Below are positions 5,402 through 5,869 of a DNA stretch of 5,869 nt, piece by piece. The notes under the pieces are model-generated. The model was not told where the DNA came from and did no database searches. It saw only the letters and a list, made by a program, of their open reading frames with translations. Numbering within the stretch: the stretch's first letter is position 1; every line of letters starts with the position of its first letter. The translations under genes were made by a program, and so were the position numbers. The stretch comes from Spirochaetaceae bacterium (lineage in GTDB: Bacteria > Spirochaetota > Spirochaetia > Treponematales > Breznakiellaceae), in NCBI GenBank assembly GCA_031290205.1, contig JAITNZ010000063.1, forward strand, positions 1 to 5,869. Direction: 5' to 3'.

Positions 5402-5414
5402 GCCCCCTGTTCCC
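5387..5414 (-). repeat. Tandem 7-bp repeats in opposite orientation, four units
   Basis: TGTTCCC, CGTTCCC, CGCCCCC and TGTTCCC follow one another without gaps. Read on the minus strand these are GGGAACA, GGGGGCG, GGGAACG and GGGAACA, the same unit as in the left arm with point differences. The first two units form the right arm of the long hairpin. Confidence 0.6.
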
Positions 5415-5444
5415 CCCTCTTCAGCTCCTATGGTCTGTGCTTTA

Positions 5445-5459
5445 AAATGAGAATTGCTG
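5445..5459 (-). repeat. Right terminal inverted repeat of the MITE-like element
   Basis: AAATGAGAATTGCTG is the reverse complement of the left end with one substitution (CAGCAATTCTCATTT against CAGCAGTTCTCATTT). It ends exactly where the right target-site duplication begins. Confidence 0.75.
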
Positions 5460-5468
5460 TTCGTGCAG
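5460..5468. repeat. Right target-site duplication (TTCGTGCAG)
   Basis: Identical to 5211-5219. Removing one copy together with 5220-5459 gives a simple reconstructed empty site, with TTCGTGCAG running straight into GGGGAAGGATTG. Confidence 0.75.
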
Positions 5469-5516
5469 GGGAAGGATTGAAAGGGCGCTGTGCTTCACCC
5501 TGCTGGCGGCGAGTAG

Positions 5517-5546
5517 TTTACAAAAGGGCGGGAAATGGGGTATGCT
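5517..5546 (+). promoter_or_regulatory. Likely promoter of the DUF3782-type gene
   Basis: TTTACA (5517-5522, one base from consensus -35), an 18-base spacer and TATGCT (5541-5546, -10-like) lie 32 bases before the ATG at 5579. The pair is outside the MITE-like element. Spacing is acceptable and the boxes are moderate. Confidence 0.45.
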
Positions 5547-5578
5547 GGGGGTGTCAAGAATGAATATGGAGGTTTGTT

Positions 5579-5869
5579 ATGGCAATAGAAGCGCAGATGG
5601 GTCTGACCTTCGAGAAGGTTTGGGCGGCAATGATGGAAACGAGAGAGCAGATGAAGGAGACGGACAAGCAGTTGAAGGAGACGAGCAGGAAGTTCCATGA
5701 ACTGTCGCAAGAGGCGGATAAGCGGCAGAAGGAAACGGACCGACAATTGGAGAAAACAGCCGAGGAGGTAGAGAAAACATCTCGGATTGTCAAGGAATTA
5801 TCGAAAAATGTCGGCGGATTGCACCGGTCGCTGGGCGATCTTATCGAAACACTCATGGCATCAAGACTC
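5579..5869 (+). CDS. DUF3782-type coiled-coil protein, N-terminal 97 residues (runs off the window)
   Basis: The frame is open from ATG 5579 to the window edge without a stop, so only the N-terminus is visible. GGAGG at 5568-5572, six bases before the ATG, is a near-ideal Shine-Dalgarno. After a short lead (MAIEAQMGLTFEKVW), residues 18-75 are a charged helix with recurring K/R-x-T-D-K/R-Q-L-E/K-K-T units (KETDKQLKET at 26-35, KETDRQLEKT at 51-60), a clear coiled coil. Residues 76-94 (SKNVGGLHRSLGDLIETLM) match the conserved GG-L-x3-LG-x-L-x-E signature I associate with DUF3782 proteins. In that family the missing C-terminal part usually resembles a PD-(D/E)XK nuclease fold, but its role is unknown. 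Family call from memory of the signature; nuclease function would be inference. Confidence 0.85.
   Translation, partial: MAIEAQMGLTFEKVWAAMMETREQMKETDKQLKETSRKFHELSQEADKRQKETDRQLEKTAEEVEKTSRIVKELSKNVGGLHRSLGDLIETLMASRL

Larger units (their letters stand above)
5220..5459. mobile_element. MITE-like non-autonomous element, 240 bp
   Basis: The ends are 15-bp terminal inverted repeats: CAGCAGTTCTCATTT at 5220-5234 and AAATGAGAATTGCTG at 5445-5459, which match at 14 of 15 positions when one is reversed. Each end is directly bordered by the 9-bp duplication TTCGTGCAG. The interior encodes no protein. It carries a GC-rich hairpin with a U-tract (5240-5270) and a long imperfect hairpin (5306-5401) with 7-bp repeats. 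Short length, inverted ends, target duplication and strong secondary structure are what define a miniature inverted-repeat transposable element. A 9-bp duplication is known for several transposase groups (for example IS10/IS50 and IS903 relatives), so I do not assign a parent. It sits between the methyltransferase promoter and the DUF3782-type gene. Confidence 0.75.

Noticed and set aside
5307..5414. CRISPR-like array
   Set aside because: Units are 7 bp, abut each other without spacers and occur in two orientations; they are hairpin arms, not CRISPR repeats.
5554..5856. Minus-strand frames over the DUF3782-type gene
   Set aside because: Low-complexity Ser/Phe/Leu shadows of the charged coiled coil on the plus strand.
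1..5869. tRNA, rRNA, replication origin or transposase gene
   Set aside because: I saw no cloverleaf, rRNA-like stretch, DnaA-box cluster or DDE-type frame in the window.

Overview
The window looks like ordinary chromosome from a mid-GC, envelope-rich Gram-negative-type bacterium. My best guess is a host-associated spirochaete of the Treponema kind. The grounds are a LamG plus fibronectin-III exported protein next to a LysM/M23 peptidase, a DUF3782-type coiled-coil protein (a family I associate with treponemes and other gut bacteria), and clean sigma70-like -35/-10 boxes. This is inference from family content. No rRNA, tRNA or housekeeping marker is present to fix the taxon.

Layout. Positions 1-484 (+) hold two small unknown frames separated by one base; the second runs on into the 3' end of the next gene on the opposite strand. 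Positions 332-2934 (-) form a two-gene operon: an exported LamG/FN3 protein (539 aa), then, 14 bases later, an exported LysM-LysM-M23 cell-wall endopeptidase (322 aa). A 117-base divergent intergenic region (2935-3051) carries nested inverted repeats: a hairpin with a U-tract in the leader of the minus operon, and a perfect 9-bp inverted pair placed next to both start codons. Positions 3052-4365 (+) encode an exported protein with an NlpC/P60-like Cys motif and a distant His. Together these three genes look like an envelope or peptidoglycan-remodelling neighbourhood. Positions 4459-5130 (-) encode a visibly AT-richer SAM-dependent methyltransferase with a near-perfect sigma70 promoter and an operator-like palindrome, probably acquired separately. 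From 5579 (+) to the window edge runs the coiled-coil N-terminus of a DUF3782-type protein with its own promoter and a strong Shine-Dalgarno.

The most striking non-coding structure is in the 448-base gap between the methyltransferase and the DUF3782 gene. A 240-bp non-coding element (5220-5459) is bounded by 15-bp terminal inverted repeats (14/15 match), which are flanked exactly by a 9-bp direct repeat, TTCGTGCAG. That is the signature of a MITE-like transposed element with its target-site duplication. Inside it are a GC-rich terminator-type hairpin whose U-tract faces the methyltransferase, and a roughly 96-nt long imperfect hairpin whose outer arms are built from 7-bp repeats (GGGAACA and variants) in opposite orientations. 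The element separates the two flanking genes and would insulate the methyltransferase from read-through.
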